This document shows positions 1 to 8,009 of a DNA stretch of 64,000 nucleotides, one piece after another. Location of the stretch: positions 1,104,336-1,168,335 of the forward strand of contig NC_019695.1 in the NCBI RefSeq assembly GCF_000317125.1. The letters run 5' to 3'. The DNA is from Chroococcidiopsis thermalis PCC 7203 (GTDB lineage Bacteria; Cyanobacteriota; Cyanobacteriia; Cyanobacteriales; Chroococcidiopsidaceae). The notes under the pieces were generated by a model, which was not told the origin of the DNA, made no database searches, and saw only the letters and a program-made list of their open reading frames with translations. The stretch's first letter is position 1. The number at the start of each line of letters is the position of its first letter. The translations under genes and the position numbers were made by a program.

Positions 1-688
1 TAGGTAATATGTGTTTGATGAACGTGTAAATAAAATAAATTTGAACGTGGTAGATTCCTTACTAAAGTTAATTTCCAGAAAGATTCTGAACGCGATATAA
101 ATACTGAGGAATTGCAAGACATTCAGTGAAAAGAATTACCGTTGTCCTACTCTTAACTACCTCTCGATAATTCTGAATTTCGGATTTGGAATTCTGAATT
201 TTTGTGACTAGCTGCAAGTTGAAAGCGCCAATTCATTGCCCGTGGCTACACGTACTCTGGGAAAGGTTGCAGCGTGGGTTCAAACTTTTTGTCCAGGAGG
301 ATGAAACCGCCAGTTTAAAGCGTGGGGTTTGATGTAGGGTTGGATAGCAGCAGGTGTATAATTGTTGATTTGAGCGCGGTAGATGAGAAACACTCTGTTA
401 CCGATTTCTATCTCTTACGCGCAGCTTGATGTTTATCCTCGGGTTTGTCAGCAGATAGCCTGCCTGTATTTCATACAGTCCGACACGAGAGATCTGCTGA
501 GGAATGTCACGAATTACGCTCCACAAAACCGTTACATTGGTCAATAGCTGCGAATTCTATTTGCCTGCTGCAAGCTCTAGCACTGCATAACGTGTCACTG
601 GCATTACTACATTACGTGTCAATGGTGGCACTGCATTATGTGGCAAAATTAAAGACGGTGTTAAGAAAAAACTTTAATAGGTAATCCC
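1..688. other. Non-coding stretch upstream of chlI
   Basis: I see no convincing gene here. A short open frame at 445-684 exists, but its C-terminal half is only the translation of a 24-base repeat. The stretch holds that repeat (585-645) and one copy of a small hairpin sequence (545-564) that recurs at 3851-3870. The chlI promoter presumably lies within it. Confidence 0.6.
585..645. repeat. Three direct repeats with a 24-base period
   Basis: Three copies of a 12-13 base unit close to CATTACGTGTCA end at 597, 621 and 645, so the period is exactly 24 bases. The third copy is slightly degenerate (ATGTGGCA). The array stops 43 bases before the chlI start codon. Spacing and sequence resemble the short TnsB-binding repeats at ends of cyanobacterial Tn7-like elements, but no transposon gene is next to it, so this reading is an inference. 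Tandem operator sites for chlI are the alternative. Confidence 0.6.
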
Positions 689-1813
689 GTGACAACTGCT
701 ACCGCTGCTCGTCGTGTCGTGTTTCCTTTCACCGCTATTGTGGGTCAGGACGAAATGAAACTCGCCCTTTTACTCAACATTATTGACCCGAAAATTGGCG
801 GGGTAATGATCATGGGCGATCGCGGTACTGGCAAATCCACCACGATCCGCGCTTTAGCTGACTTATTACCAGAGATTGAAGTTGTAGCGGACGATCCGTT
901 CAACAGCCATCCTAGCGATCCCGATCTGATGGGCGATGCAGCACGGCAACTGTTAGAACAAGGTGCAGAAATTCCCATCGCCAAGAAAAAAATTACTATG
1001 GTCGATCTGCCCCTGGGAGCTACAGAAGACCGAGTTTGCGGCACGATTGATATTGAGAAAGCTTTATCTGAAGGTGTCAAAGCTTTTGAACCAGGACTGT
1101 TGGCAAAGGCAAATCGCGGTATCCTCTACGTCGATGAAGTTAACCTACTTGACGATCACCTTGTAGACGTATTGCTAGACTCCGCCGCCAGTGGTTGGAA
1201 TACTGTAGAACGGGAAGGCATTTCGATCCGTCACCCCGCCCGTTTCGTTCTCGTTGGTTCTGGCAACCCAGAAGAAGGTGAATTGCGCCCTCAACTACTC
1301 GATCGCTTCGGAATGCACGCAGAAATTCATACTGTAAAAGAACCAGCCTTGCGGGTACAAATTGTGGAACAAAGGTCGGATTTCGACCAAAACCCACTGC
1401 AATTTTCTGACAAATATCAGCCACAGCAACAAGCTTTACAACAACAGCTGATTAAGGCTCAAGAGTTGTTACCTTCAGTACAAATGGATTACGATCTGCG
1501 GGTAAAAATTTCTGAAGTTTGCTCCGAACTTGATGTTGATGGCTTGCGGGGTGACATTGTAACCAACCGCGCAGCTAAAGCGATCGCGGCGTTTGAAGGT
1601 CGTACTGAAGTCACAGTAGATGATATTCGTCGTGTCATTACTCTATGCCTGCGTCACAGACTGCGGAAAGACCCCTTAGAGGCGATCGATTCTGGTTACA
1701 AAGTAGACAAGGCATTTAGCCGCGTGTTTGGCATTGAACCAGCGACGGATGAAATGTCAGAAAAAACAGCGCAAGCTAATGGTATTGGACAAGCAGGCGG
1801 ACGCTATCGCTAG
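689..1813 (+). CDS. chlI: Magnesium chelatase ATPase subunit I
   Basis: ChlI is the AAA+ motor of Mg-chelatase (ChlH-ChlD-ChlI), which inserts Mg2+ into protoporphyrin IX at the first committed step of chlorophyll synthesis. The 374-residue product is full length for the family. Walker A is GDRGTGKS at residues 43-50 and Walker B is LYVDEVNLL near 145-155, followed by the sensor region [19 protein letters not shown]. The start is GTG, because the conserved N-terminus begins directly there and no upstream ATG is in frame. It stands alone, with a repeat array close upstream and a palindromic repeat downstream. Confidence 0.97.
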   Translation: MTTATAARRVVFPFTAIVGQDEMKLALLLNIIDPKIGGVMIMGDRGTGKSTTIRALADLLPEIEVVADDPFNSHPSDPDLMGDAARQLLEQGAEIPIAKKKITMVDLPLGATEDRVCGTIDIEKALSEGVKAFEPGLLAKANRGILYVDEVNLLDDHLVDVLLDSAASGWNTVEREGISIRHPARFVLVGSGNPEEGELRPQLLDRFGMHAEIHTVKEPALRVQIVEQRSDFDQNPLQFSDKYQPQQQALQQQLIKAQELLPSVQMDYDLRVKISEVCSELDVDGLRGDIVTNRAAKAIAAFEGRTEVTVDDIRRVITLCLRHRLRKDPLEAIDSGYKVDKAFSRVFGIEPATDEMSEKTAQANGIGQAGGRYR

Positions 1814-1848
1814 CCTTAAATTATTCATGTTTGAGCATTTTGACTTTT

Positions 1849-1917
1849 GTACGGGCGGGTTTGAACCGCAGAATTACTTGTTCTAGAACAGGTCTGCCTA
1901 AAAAAACCGCCCCTACG
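1849..1917. repeat. Dispersed palindromic repeat, copy 1
   Basis: About 69 bases that begin GTACGGGCGGGTTT and end AAACCGCCCCTACG, so the ends are complementary. The interior (CCGCAGAA then a TTGTT-like stretch) also matches the copies at 41834 and 48356. This looks like a small non-autonomous or REP-type element that can fold as one long hairpin. Confidence 0.8.
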
Positions 1918-1953
1918 ACTTTTGAACTTTGACTTTTGACTTTTGACTTGCCT

Positions 1954-2250
1954 ATGAGAATTTGGCTAATTTGGTGGAACACTCTAGTTTTTTCTTGTCA
2001 GCACAATCCACCCCAGCTAATCGAAATGCTGATGTTATTGTTGGCAACGATGTTATTGGGGACTTGGCTAATTTCACCCCATTGGTCTTATCAAGCATTA
2101 GCCTGGAGTTACTTAATCGGAGTATCGGCTTCCATGTGGATACGAGAGGCGATCGCCCCTACCTACCAAGCGCGTCCCACCCAAGTTATTGCCGTACTGT
2201 TATTTATCCTCAGCCTCTACGGTTTTGCTGACTTGTTTCAATATTTGTAG
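1954..2250 (+). CDS. Small hypothetical membrane protein
   Basis: I do not recognise this protein. The 98 residues are strongly hydrophobic with about three membrane segments (near residues 24-45, 47-65 and 78-98). I chose the ATG at 1954 over a TTG at 1936 because the upstream codons fall in a TTTTGACTT tandem repeat. There is no clear operon partner. The coding call rests on composition and length only. Confidence 0.6.
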   Translation: MRIWLIWWNTLVFSCQHNPPQLIEMLMLLLATMLLGTWLISPHWSYQALAWSYLIGVSASMWIREAIAPTYQARPTQVIAVLLFILSLYGFADLFQYL

Positions 2251-2270
2251 AAGTGAGTAGTCAAGTCTGC

Positions 2271-2711
2271 CTACACAATCTCTGACTCAGCTGGTACGAT
2301 TTTCGGCAGGGGCAAGGTAGAAGTTTCTGTTGCGATCGCATCTTTACCCAATTGCCAAGTACCCACCTTTTCTGCACCCGCTTGTTGTAGTGTTTTTAAT
2401 AAATCGGCGCTAGAAATTATCAATTCATCAACATCAATCCCGCTATAAGCACTAGGATACCTGTCTAGCCGCTTAATGCCTTCTCCTAATAAAATGACTG
2501 CCCCATGCCAATTCTTATTACCTAGATGATAAAGCCCCACAGCAACTTGCAAAACTCCCTGATAGAAAGTTTTTTCCGGTTCAGTTGCTTCCATCCATAA
2601 GGCTTCTAAGGTATCGTGACAGGCATAGAACTGCCCTTGATTGAACTGTTCTACACCCTGCCAAAACTCCTCTGGTTCCTCTTGATTCAAGACTTTATAC
2701 CTCACACGCAA
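2271..2711 (-). CDS. DUF309 domain protein
   Basis: The 146-residue protein has the DUF309 pattern: FWQGVEQFNQGQFYACHDTLE near residue 16 with a conserved His-Asp, then W-EA-E-F-QG-LQVAVGLYHL-N-N--GA, which is an all-helical fold. The biochemical role of the family is not established. In cyanobacteria it is a common single-copy gene. It lies convergent to the small membrane protein and upstream of ftrC on the same strand, separated by repeats, so it is probably a separate unit. Confidence 0.85.
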   Translation of the reverse strand: MRVRYKVLNQEEPEEFWQGVEQFNQGQFYACHDTLEALWMEATEPEKTFYQGVLQVAVGLYHLGNKNWHGAVILLGEGIKRLDRYPSAYSGIDVDELIISSADLLKTLQQAGAEKVGTWQLGKDAIATETSTLPLPKIVPAESEIV

Positions 2712-2719
2712 TTGTTAAA

Positions 2720-2781
2720 TAGGGGCGGGTTTGTCTACTTTTTCTAATGGAAGTAGAGATTTTTGGTGAACCCACCCCTAC
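2720..2781. repeat. Dispersed palindromic repeat, copy 2
   Basis: A shorter member of the GGGGCGGGTTTG...AACCCACCCCTAC family. The outer arms are conserved while the interior has diverged from the copies at 1849, 41834 and 48356. It sits between two minus-strand genes. Confidence 0.65.
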
Positions 2782-2814
<33 letters not shown>

Positions 2815-2815
2815 T

Positions 2816-3181
2816 CTATCCCATGCTTTCTCGCACGGTTTTGATGTATTCTAAATCGATGTCCTGTTGTTCTCCAGCAAAGTCGTTGTCTGGAGTTAAG
2901 AACAGCATACAGTGACACTCTTTACGTTCGCGCATTGGTACACAAGGGCAATTCCAGAAAGTTGCGTGAACTTCTGCTTCCTTGTCTTCATAATGGCGAC
3001 AGGGACATAAAGGCGCACCAAGATCGTCTTTGTGTTTGGCAAGCCCTTCTACTACTACAGCTGTCACGGAAGGATCGGCGCAAAAATATGTTCCCGTGCG
3101 CTTGGCGTAAGTCTGGGAGAACTGCCACATTGCCTCTAGGCTTTTCTCAGTCGATAGAGCGTTGTTTTCTGTTGTGTTCAT
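2816..3181 (-). CDS. ftrC: Ferredoxin-thioredoxin reductase, catalytic chain
   Basis: FtrC carries the [4Fe-4S] cluster and redox-active disulfide that pass electrons from photosystem I-reduced ferredoxin to thioredoxin. The 121 residues contain the family's cysteine set: Cys34, Cys59 and Cys61 (CPCRHY), Cys78 and Cys80 (CPC), Cys89 and Cys91 (CHC). Length is normal for a cyanobacterial FTR beta chain. The variable chain (FtrV) is not adjacent, which is usual in cyanobacteria. Confidence 0.97.
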   Translation of the reverse strand: MNTTENNALSTEKSLEAMWQFSQTYAKRTGTYFCADPSVTAVVVEGLAKHKDDLGAPLCPCRHYEDKEAEVHATFWNCPCVPMRERKECHCMLFLTPDNDFAGEQQDIDLEYIKTVRESMG

Positions 3182-3344
3182 AACCTTTCTTGACGAATCT
3201 TTAAGTTTTGTTTACAAGAGCTGAAGCATTGTTTCTAGCATTTTAACAACATAGATGTTGCAAAAGTGAATATAAGTCGTAAGTCGTAAGTTAAGAAGCC
3301 GCTAGTCACCAGCCACCAGCCACCAGTCACTATTCACCTGCTGA

Positions 3345-3767
3345 TTACAGTTTTGCTTTGGACAACTCATCGTGTAACGCCCGTAAAGTAGGGTATTGAG
3401 AGCGCAGTTGCGTGATGCCCGTCCAATCAGATTGAGTGTTGCACGATTTACAGACAGCCTTGATTCGTTGTAAATGTTGGACGGCTTCTCGATAGGCAGA
3501 GCGATTTTTTTGCTCGATCGCCTGCGTAGCTAATTGTTTGTAAAGCGCGATCGCCATTTGGGGATGGGTAGTTTCGATTGCCTTGGCTAGGGCTTGGCGA
3601 AATCTAGACTGCTCCCACTCTTTGAGCTGGGGAAATAATTCTAGCACCCGCTCGATATTTTTCTCGTAAAAGGCAATATGTGTCAGCAAGAGCAGCTGTT
3701 TGTTCTGCTGGAGTTTTTGTAGTACGTTATCTCGCAGTTGCCGTATAGTGGTTTGAGCGAATATCAT
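3345..3767 (-). CDS. Hypothetical helical protein
   Basis: 140 residues, rich in Leu, Gln, Lys and Ala, and predicted all-helical. The C-terminal half (YREAVQHLQRIKAVC, then W..I.QLR..YPTLRALHDEL) resembles the tail found after the SWIM zinc finger in some bacterial proteins. That is recalled similarity, not a search result. No SWIM motif is present, so this may be a stand-alone or truncated relative. It has no obvious operon partner. Confidence 0.6.
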   Translation of the reverse strand: MIFAQTTIRQLRDNVLQKLQQNKQLLLLTHIAFYEKNIERVLELFPQLKEWEQSRFRQALAKAIETTHPQMAIALYKQLATQAIEQKNRSAYREAVQHLQRIKAVCKSCNTQSDWTGITQLRSQYPTLRALHDELSKAKL

Positions 3768-3786
3768 TCGCGACTACACAAACAAA

Positions 3787-3870
3787 GTCCGCCTGCGCGG
3801 ACTGAAACATATTCAATCTCTTAATCTGCTTAAGCAGATTTTGTCTATATAGCTGCGAATTTTATTCGCC
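3787..3870. repeat. Cluster of three consecutive inverted repeats
   Basis: Three hairpins follow one another: GTCCGC-CTGC-GCGGAC (3787-3802), the perfect 18-base palindrome AATCTGCTTAAGCAGATT (3823-3840), and GCGAAT-TTT-ATTCGC (3855-3869). The last recurs imperfectly at 545-564. Transcription from the minus-strand HEAT-repeat gene runs into this block, so it could act as a processing or termination site. Confidence 0.7.
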
Positions 3871-3893
3871 AAACTTCCTAGAAACAAATTTTA

Positions 3894-4553
3894 CTACAAA
3901 CTATTTTTTGCTTCTTGAGATACAGCTTCAACTTCATCTTTTGCTAACTGCTCGATCAGAGTCCGAGCTTGTTCGCCGCCCAATTTAGCTAAAGCTTGCA
4001 CGACGCGATAGCGAATTTGCCAATCGGGGTTGGTAGCAAAAGGAACTAGTAATTCTATTGCTTGCGGATTGCCTAAATCTCCCAGAGAGCTAATTGCCGC
4101 AGTTTTATCTAACTCGCTACCCGATTCCAATGCTTCTTTTAATAAGTCAAAAGAGCGCGGATCGCCCAATTCGCCTAGAGTTGCAATAATACTAAACCGC
4201 ACTAACCACTCGGGCGTACTGTGATAGACTTGCGCTAAATCTGCAAACGCATCAGTTAACTTCAGCGCTCCCAGACAGTCAGCCGCAGCAGCTTGTACGT
4301 CTGGTTCGGGGTCGTTAAGTAGGCGATCGCGCAATACATTTAAACTAGTATCTAAATCTTGTCCTCCCAAAGTGTCCAACTGACTTACTGCCGAGTAGCG
4401 AACTCTGGCGTTGGGGTCATCAATTGCCTTGAGCGCCAACTCCAGCGCAACTCCTTTATCTTCCAATTCGCGAACTTGATTCATCGCCCGCAAGCGATCG
4501 CCCAAATCCTGCGAATCGAGTAATTGCTTTACCGATTCTGGACTAACAGCCAT
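3894..4553 (-). CDS. HEAT-repeat protein, NblB-like
   Basis: The 219-residue protein is built almost entirely of HEAT/PBS-lyase-type repeats (DPNARVRYSAVSQL, DPEPDVQAAAADCLGALK, TPEWLVRFSIIATLGELGD, NPQAIELLVPFA). It begins MAVSPESVKQLL, like cyanobacterial NblB proteins linked to phycobilisome turnover and bilin handling. I used the ATG at 4553, because the preceding 20 codons of the longer frame are translated STRR. The NblB name is an inference from the N-terminus and length. A generic scaffold HEAT protein is the alternative. Confidence 0.8.
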   Translation of the reverse strand: MAVSPESVKQLLDSQDLGDRLRAMNQVRELEDKGVALELALKAIDDPNARVRYSAVSQLDTLGGQDLDTSLNVLRDRLLNDPEPDVQAAAADCLGALKLTDAFADLAQVYHSTPEWLVRFSIIATLGELGDPRSFDLLKEALESGSELDKTAAISSLGDLGNPQAIELLVPFATNPDWQIRYRVVQALAKLGGEQARTLIEQLAKDEVEAVSQEAKNSL

Positions 4554-4612
4554 TTTGAATTTGTTATTTGTATTTGGTAATTTGTATTTACTCTTACCAT
4601 TTTTTAGGGGCA

Positions 4613-4660
4613 AGAAGTCAGAAGTCAGAAGTCAGAAGTTAAAAGTCAAAAGTTAAAATC
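4613..4660. repeat. STRR, units AGAAGTC and AAAAGTC/TTAAAAG
   Basis: Heptamer tandem repeats just upstream of the NblB-like gene on its 5' side. They extend an apparent open frame into non-coding DNA. Confidence 0.85.
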
Positions 4661-4729
4661 TAGAAGACGAGAAGTAATTTTCCCTGCTCCCTGCCCTACT
4701 CTCTAATGACTTTCTTCACTGACTACTTT

Positions 4730-4757
4730 GTAGAAACGTTACATGCAACGTCTCTAC
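4730..4757. repeat. Inverted repeat GTAGAAACGTTACATGCAACGTCTCTAC
   Basis: An imperfect palindrome centred on ACATGC/ACATGT. A longer, perfect version is at 33332-33373. It lies downstream of the CBS gene and upstream of the HEAT-repeat gene, so it may terminate the CBS transcript. Confidence 0.7.
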
Positions 4758-4784
4758 GCTGATAAGTGATAACTGATAACTGAA

Positions 4785-5249
4785 TCACTGGTCGCTGGCT
4801 GCTAAGTCGCGTACGATATCGCCACGAGTCAAAATTCCGATCACCTTACCGCTAGGATCGACGACTGGCAAACGCGGGATCTTGCGATCGTGCATCAGTT
4901 GTGCTGCATCTCGCAATGGTTTATCAGGAGCAACGGTAATCAAATCTTGACTCATTACCTCTCCCACCGTCTGCCCCAACGCTTTATGCAAGTCTCGTTC
5001 GTATTGAGCCGGATTTTTCAGGAAAATCACGCTATCAAGAAACATGATGTAAGCCGGGGGAGTAACTCCTGTTTCTTGCCACATCAGATCTGTCTCTGAA
5101 ATCGTACCGATTAACTTGCCTGCATCGTCTACCACGGGTAAACCACTAATACGCTTTTCTGCCAAAAGCTTGATTGCATCATGCAGTGAGGTTTCTGGAC
5201 GCACCACAATTGGGTCGCGGGTCATGACATCGGCAACAGTCTTAGGCAT
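4785..5249 (-). CDS. CBS-pair domain protein
   Basis: The 154 residues hold two CBS domains: residues 1-60 (VADVMTRDPIVVRPETSLHDAIKLLAEKRISGLPVVDDAGKLIGTIS) and about 90-150 (VGEVMSQDLITVAPDKPLRDAAQLMHDRKIPRLPVVDPSGKVIGILTRGDIV). Stand-alone CBS pairs bind adenosine nucleotides such as AMP or ATP and act as cytosolic energy-state regulators. The partner is unknown. The gene is monocistronic by spacing. Confidence 0.92.
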   Translation of the reverse strand: MPKTVADVMTRDPIVVRPETSLHDAIKLLAEKRISGLPVVDDAGKLIGTISETDLMWQETGVTPPAYIMFLDSVIFLKNPAQYERDLHKALGQTVGEVMSQDLITVAPDKPLRDAAQLMHDRKIPRLPVVDPSGKVIGILTRGDIVRDLAASDQ

Positions 5250-5340
5250 TTACAGACAGCTCTCTTTTGCAATATCCTCTAAATTTATTTTAAAGGGTGA
5301 GGTGCGCTCCGCGCAGGGTGTAGTGAGTGGTGTGTGGCGC

Positions 5341-5370
5341 GTGGTGCGCTCAGGCGTGGTGCGCTCAGGC
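5341..5370. repeat. Two tandem 15-base repeats
   Basis: GTGGTGCGCTCAGGC occurs twice in direct tandem inside the 289-base spacer between the CBS gene and the YggT gene. The rest of that spacer is STRR-like (CTCCTTGTC, GACTCCC units). The open frame that spans it is low complexity and not credible as a gene. Confidence 0.85.
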
Positions 5371-5538
5371 GTGAAACACTTGTGAATTATGACTTGTGAC
5401 TTGCCTTGCTTCCTCAGCTCCTCTGCTCTCTTCTCTCCTGCGCCCAAGTCCCCCTTGTCCTCCTTGTCTCCCTTGTCCCAATTTTGAATGCGCGAATGCG
5501 TGAATTTTGCCTCCGACTTACGACTCCCGACTCCCAAA

Positions 5539-5916
5539 TTATTCTGTCCTACTGCCAATTAACCAAACTAATCTTCCTACCAACCAACCAAGAATCGCGT
5601 AAGCTGCAATTGCCACGATCGCGTTAATTTCAAACACCTGGGAATTACCAAACTTTGGCGTACCGAATAGGTTAGCAACTGGAGCGTAAAAAGGCTCGGA
5701 GAGATTATAGATAAATTGAGCAAATGTATTATCTGGATTCGCCCCAAACAGCCGCAAAATCATTCGTAACAACAGCAGCATCCCCAGCGCTCCGGCGAGG
5801 AAGTAAATAATTTGTACCAGCTTGCTGACAGTAGCATTACGGCTAGCCAGCGTCACTCGCCGTTCTGCTTCACGTAGCCGAATTTCTTCATGCCGCTGTC
5901 GGTCGTCATCCCTCAT
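5539..5916 (-). CDS. YggT-family membrane protein
   Basis: 125 residues with a charged cytoplasmic N-terminus (residues 1-28, many Arg and Glu) and two membrane segments (about 33-53 and 97-118) around the YggT signature LRMILRLFGANPDNTFAQFIYNLSEPFYAP. In chloroplasts and cyanobacteria YggT/CCB3-like proteins are tied to thylakoid and cytochrome b6f biogenesis, and elsewhere to septum or osmotic functions. Which applies here cannot be read from the sequence. Confidence 0.85.
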   Translation of the reverse strand: MRDDDRQRHEEIRLREAERRVTLASRNATVSKLVQIIYFLAGALGMLLLLRMILRLFGANPDNTFAQFIYNLSEPFYAPVANLFGTPKFGNSQVFEINAIVAIAAYAILGWLVGRLVWLIGSRTE

Positions 5917-6164
5917 TTGCTCCTACCTGTACCTTGCGATCGCGATTTTCTCTGTTAGTTAATTTTAATTTAAAAAAAATTATCCAAGTCTCAAGGGTGA
6001 AACAAATCCATATTTTTCAAATCTTCATCGAATTCTTCATTGTACGCATACCTAAATTACTCTTGCTTAAGTCACGATAAAAGCACGACTGTCAAAAATT
6101 TAGTTATTTTTTCTATCCTCAAAGTTAACTGCTAATAGCTAGCTAATCATAGCTATTTCCTGCA

Positions 6165-7988
6165 ATGGTCGATATAAATCAGAGATCTTCTATTTTAATT
6201 GTTGACGACAGCCCGCTCAATGTTAAAGGTTTGTTTAAAATCTTACACCACTCTGGGTTTATAGTTTCTGTTGCAAACAGCGGTGAAAATGCTTTATTGG
6301 AAATCAAAAATACATTACCAGATCTAATTTTATTAGACGTAGTAATGGTAGGAATGAATGGCTTTGAAACTTGTCGTCATCTCAAAGCCGATCCAGCAAC
6401 TCAAGATATTCCAGTGATTTTTATTAGTGCTTTAGATGAAGCAACCAATAAAGCCGAATGCTTTGCAGTTGGCGGAGTTGATTACATTACCAAGCCCTTT
6501 GCAGCCGAGGAAGTGTTAGCGCGAGTCAGACATCAATTGGCATTACGTGCAGCCAAAATAGAAATCGAACGGCTTAACCAAGAACTAGAAGCAAGAGTTC
6601 GCCAGCGAACGCTGCAACTAGAGGCAGTCAACCGACAGTTGCAACAAGAAATTAGCGATCGCCATCAAGTACAAGAGCAATTAGTCTACAGTGCTTTGCA
6701 CGATGCCTTAACCCATCTCCCCAACCGTACTCTATTGATGGAACGCTTGGAAATGGCGTTACAACGGGTAAAACGATATCCAGACCATTTATTTGCCGTT
6801 TTATTTATCGACTTAGACCGTTTCAAAACGATCAACGACAGTTTAGGGCATCAGGTAGGCGATCGATTGCTATTGGCGATCGCCCATCAGCTACAACAAC
6901 TCGTCCGCTCCACAGATACAGTGGCTCGCTTAGGCGGAGATGAATTTATCATTCTCCTCGACCCCATTCAAGATATTAATGATGCGATTCGAGTTGCCGA
7001 GCGAATTCACACCCAATTGCGATCGCCACTGCAACTCGCAAGCAGAGAAATATTTATCGGTGCTAGTATCGGTATCGCTGCGAGTGCAACTCACTATCAA
7101 CAAGGCTCAGAGCTGCTGAGAGATGCAGATATAGCCATGTACCGTGCTAAAGAGCAAGGTAAAGCGCGGTATGAAATTTTTGACCGAGCTATGTATGCTG
7201 AAGCAATCCAAAAGCTGCAAATCGAAAACGATCTGCGTCAAGCAGCAGTCGGACAAGAGTTTCACCTCAATTACCAGCCAATCGTCTCTTTAGATACAGG
7301 TAAAATTATCGGTTTTGAAGCGCTACTACGCTGGCTGCATCCCGAACGGGGTTTGATTTCTCCGTCCCAGTTTATCCCGATTGCTGAAGAAACTGGATTA
7401 GTTGTTCCGATTGGTGAATGGGTACTTTTCACAGCTTGCAGCCAAATGAAACAATGGCAAACTAAATTTTCTCATCCACCCGCCAAAATCAGCGTTAACC
7501 TCTCGCTGAAACAATTGCGAGAACCCGATTTTCTGGAGAAGATAGATCGCATATTAACCGAAACGGAAATTGCCGGCGAGAGTCTCAACCTAGAACTGAC
7601 CGAAAGTATGCTCATGGACAACGTGGAAGAACTGATCTTCGTTCTTGGACAACTGCGTGCGAGAAATATTCGCCTGAGTATTGACGACTTCGGTACGGGT
7701 TATTCTTCTCTCAGCTATTTACATCGTTTTCCAATTGATTATTTAAAAGTAGACCGAGCTTTTATCAGTGGAATTGGAGCTGGTGGCAAATCTCGTCAGA
7801 TTGCAGCCACAATTATTTCCCTAGCTCACCAGTTAGGAATTAAAGCGATCGCTGAAGGCGTGGAAACTCCAACTCATTTACAACACTTACATGCATTAGA
7901 TTGTGAAGAAGCACAGGGATATTTATTTTCTAAACCCCTAGATTTAGCAGCCGCAGAGTCTTTAATTTTGACCAATCCTCAGTGGTGA
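6165..7988 (+). CDS. Response regulator with GGDEF and EAL domains
   Basis: The 607-residue cyclic-di-GMP enzyme has a receiver domain (about 8-125, phosphoacceptor Asp in LILLDVVM), a coiled coil (about 130-165), a GGDEF domain (about 170-340, intact RLGGDEF) and an EAL domain (about 350-600). The EAL part keeps the EALLRW, ELTES and DDFGTGYSS motifs, so both synthase and phosphodiesterase activity look possible, with phosphorylation of the receiver likely setting the balance. It has a 248-base upstream spacer and no adjacent kinase. Confidence 0.95.
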   Translation: MVDINQRSSILIVDDSPLNVKGLFKILHHSGFIVSVANSGENALLEIKNTLPDLILLDVVMVGMNGFETCRHLKADPATQDIPVIFISALDEATNKAECFAVGGVDYITKPFAAEEVLARVRHQLALRAAKIEIERLNQELEARVRQRTLQLEAVNRQLQQEISDRHQVQEQLVYSALHDALTHLPNRTLLMERLEMALQRVKRYPDHLFAVLFIDLDRFKTINDSLGHQVGDRLLLAIAHQLQQLVRSTDTVARLGGDEFIILLDPIQDINDAIRVAERIHTQLRSPLQLASREIFIGASIGIAASATHYQQGSELLRDADIAMYRAKEQGKARYEIFDRAMYAEAIQKLQIENDLRQAAVGQEFHLNYQPIVSLDTGKIIGFEALLRWLHPERGLISPSQFIPIAEETGLVVPIGEWVLFTACSQMKQWQTKFSHPPAKISVNLSLKQLREPDFLEKIDRILTETEIAGESLNLELTESMLMDNVEELIFVLGQLRARNIRLSIDDFGTGYSSLSYLHRFPIDYLKVDRAFISGIGAGGKSRQIAATIISLAHQLGIKAIAEGVETPTHLQHLHALDCEEAQGYLFSKPLDLAAAESLILTNPQW

Positions 7989-8009
7989 GTTAACAGAGTT
8001 GCGATCGCT

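Noticed and set aside
445-684. Open frame of 79 codons upstream of chlI
   Set aside because: Its C-terminal half is only the translation of the 24-base repeat (period divisible by three) and there is no recognisable domain or ribosome site.
5250-5558. 102-codon frame between the CBS and YggT genes
   Set aside because: It translates tandem repeats (GTGGTGCGCTCAGGC, CTTGTC units) and has low-complexity composition.
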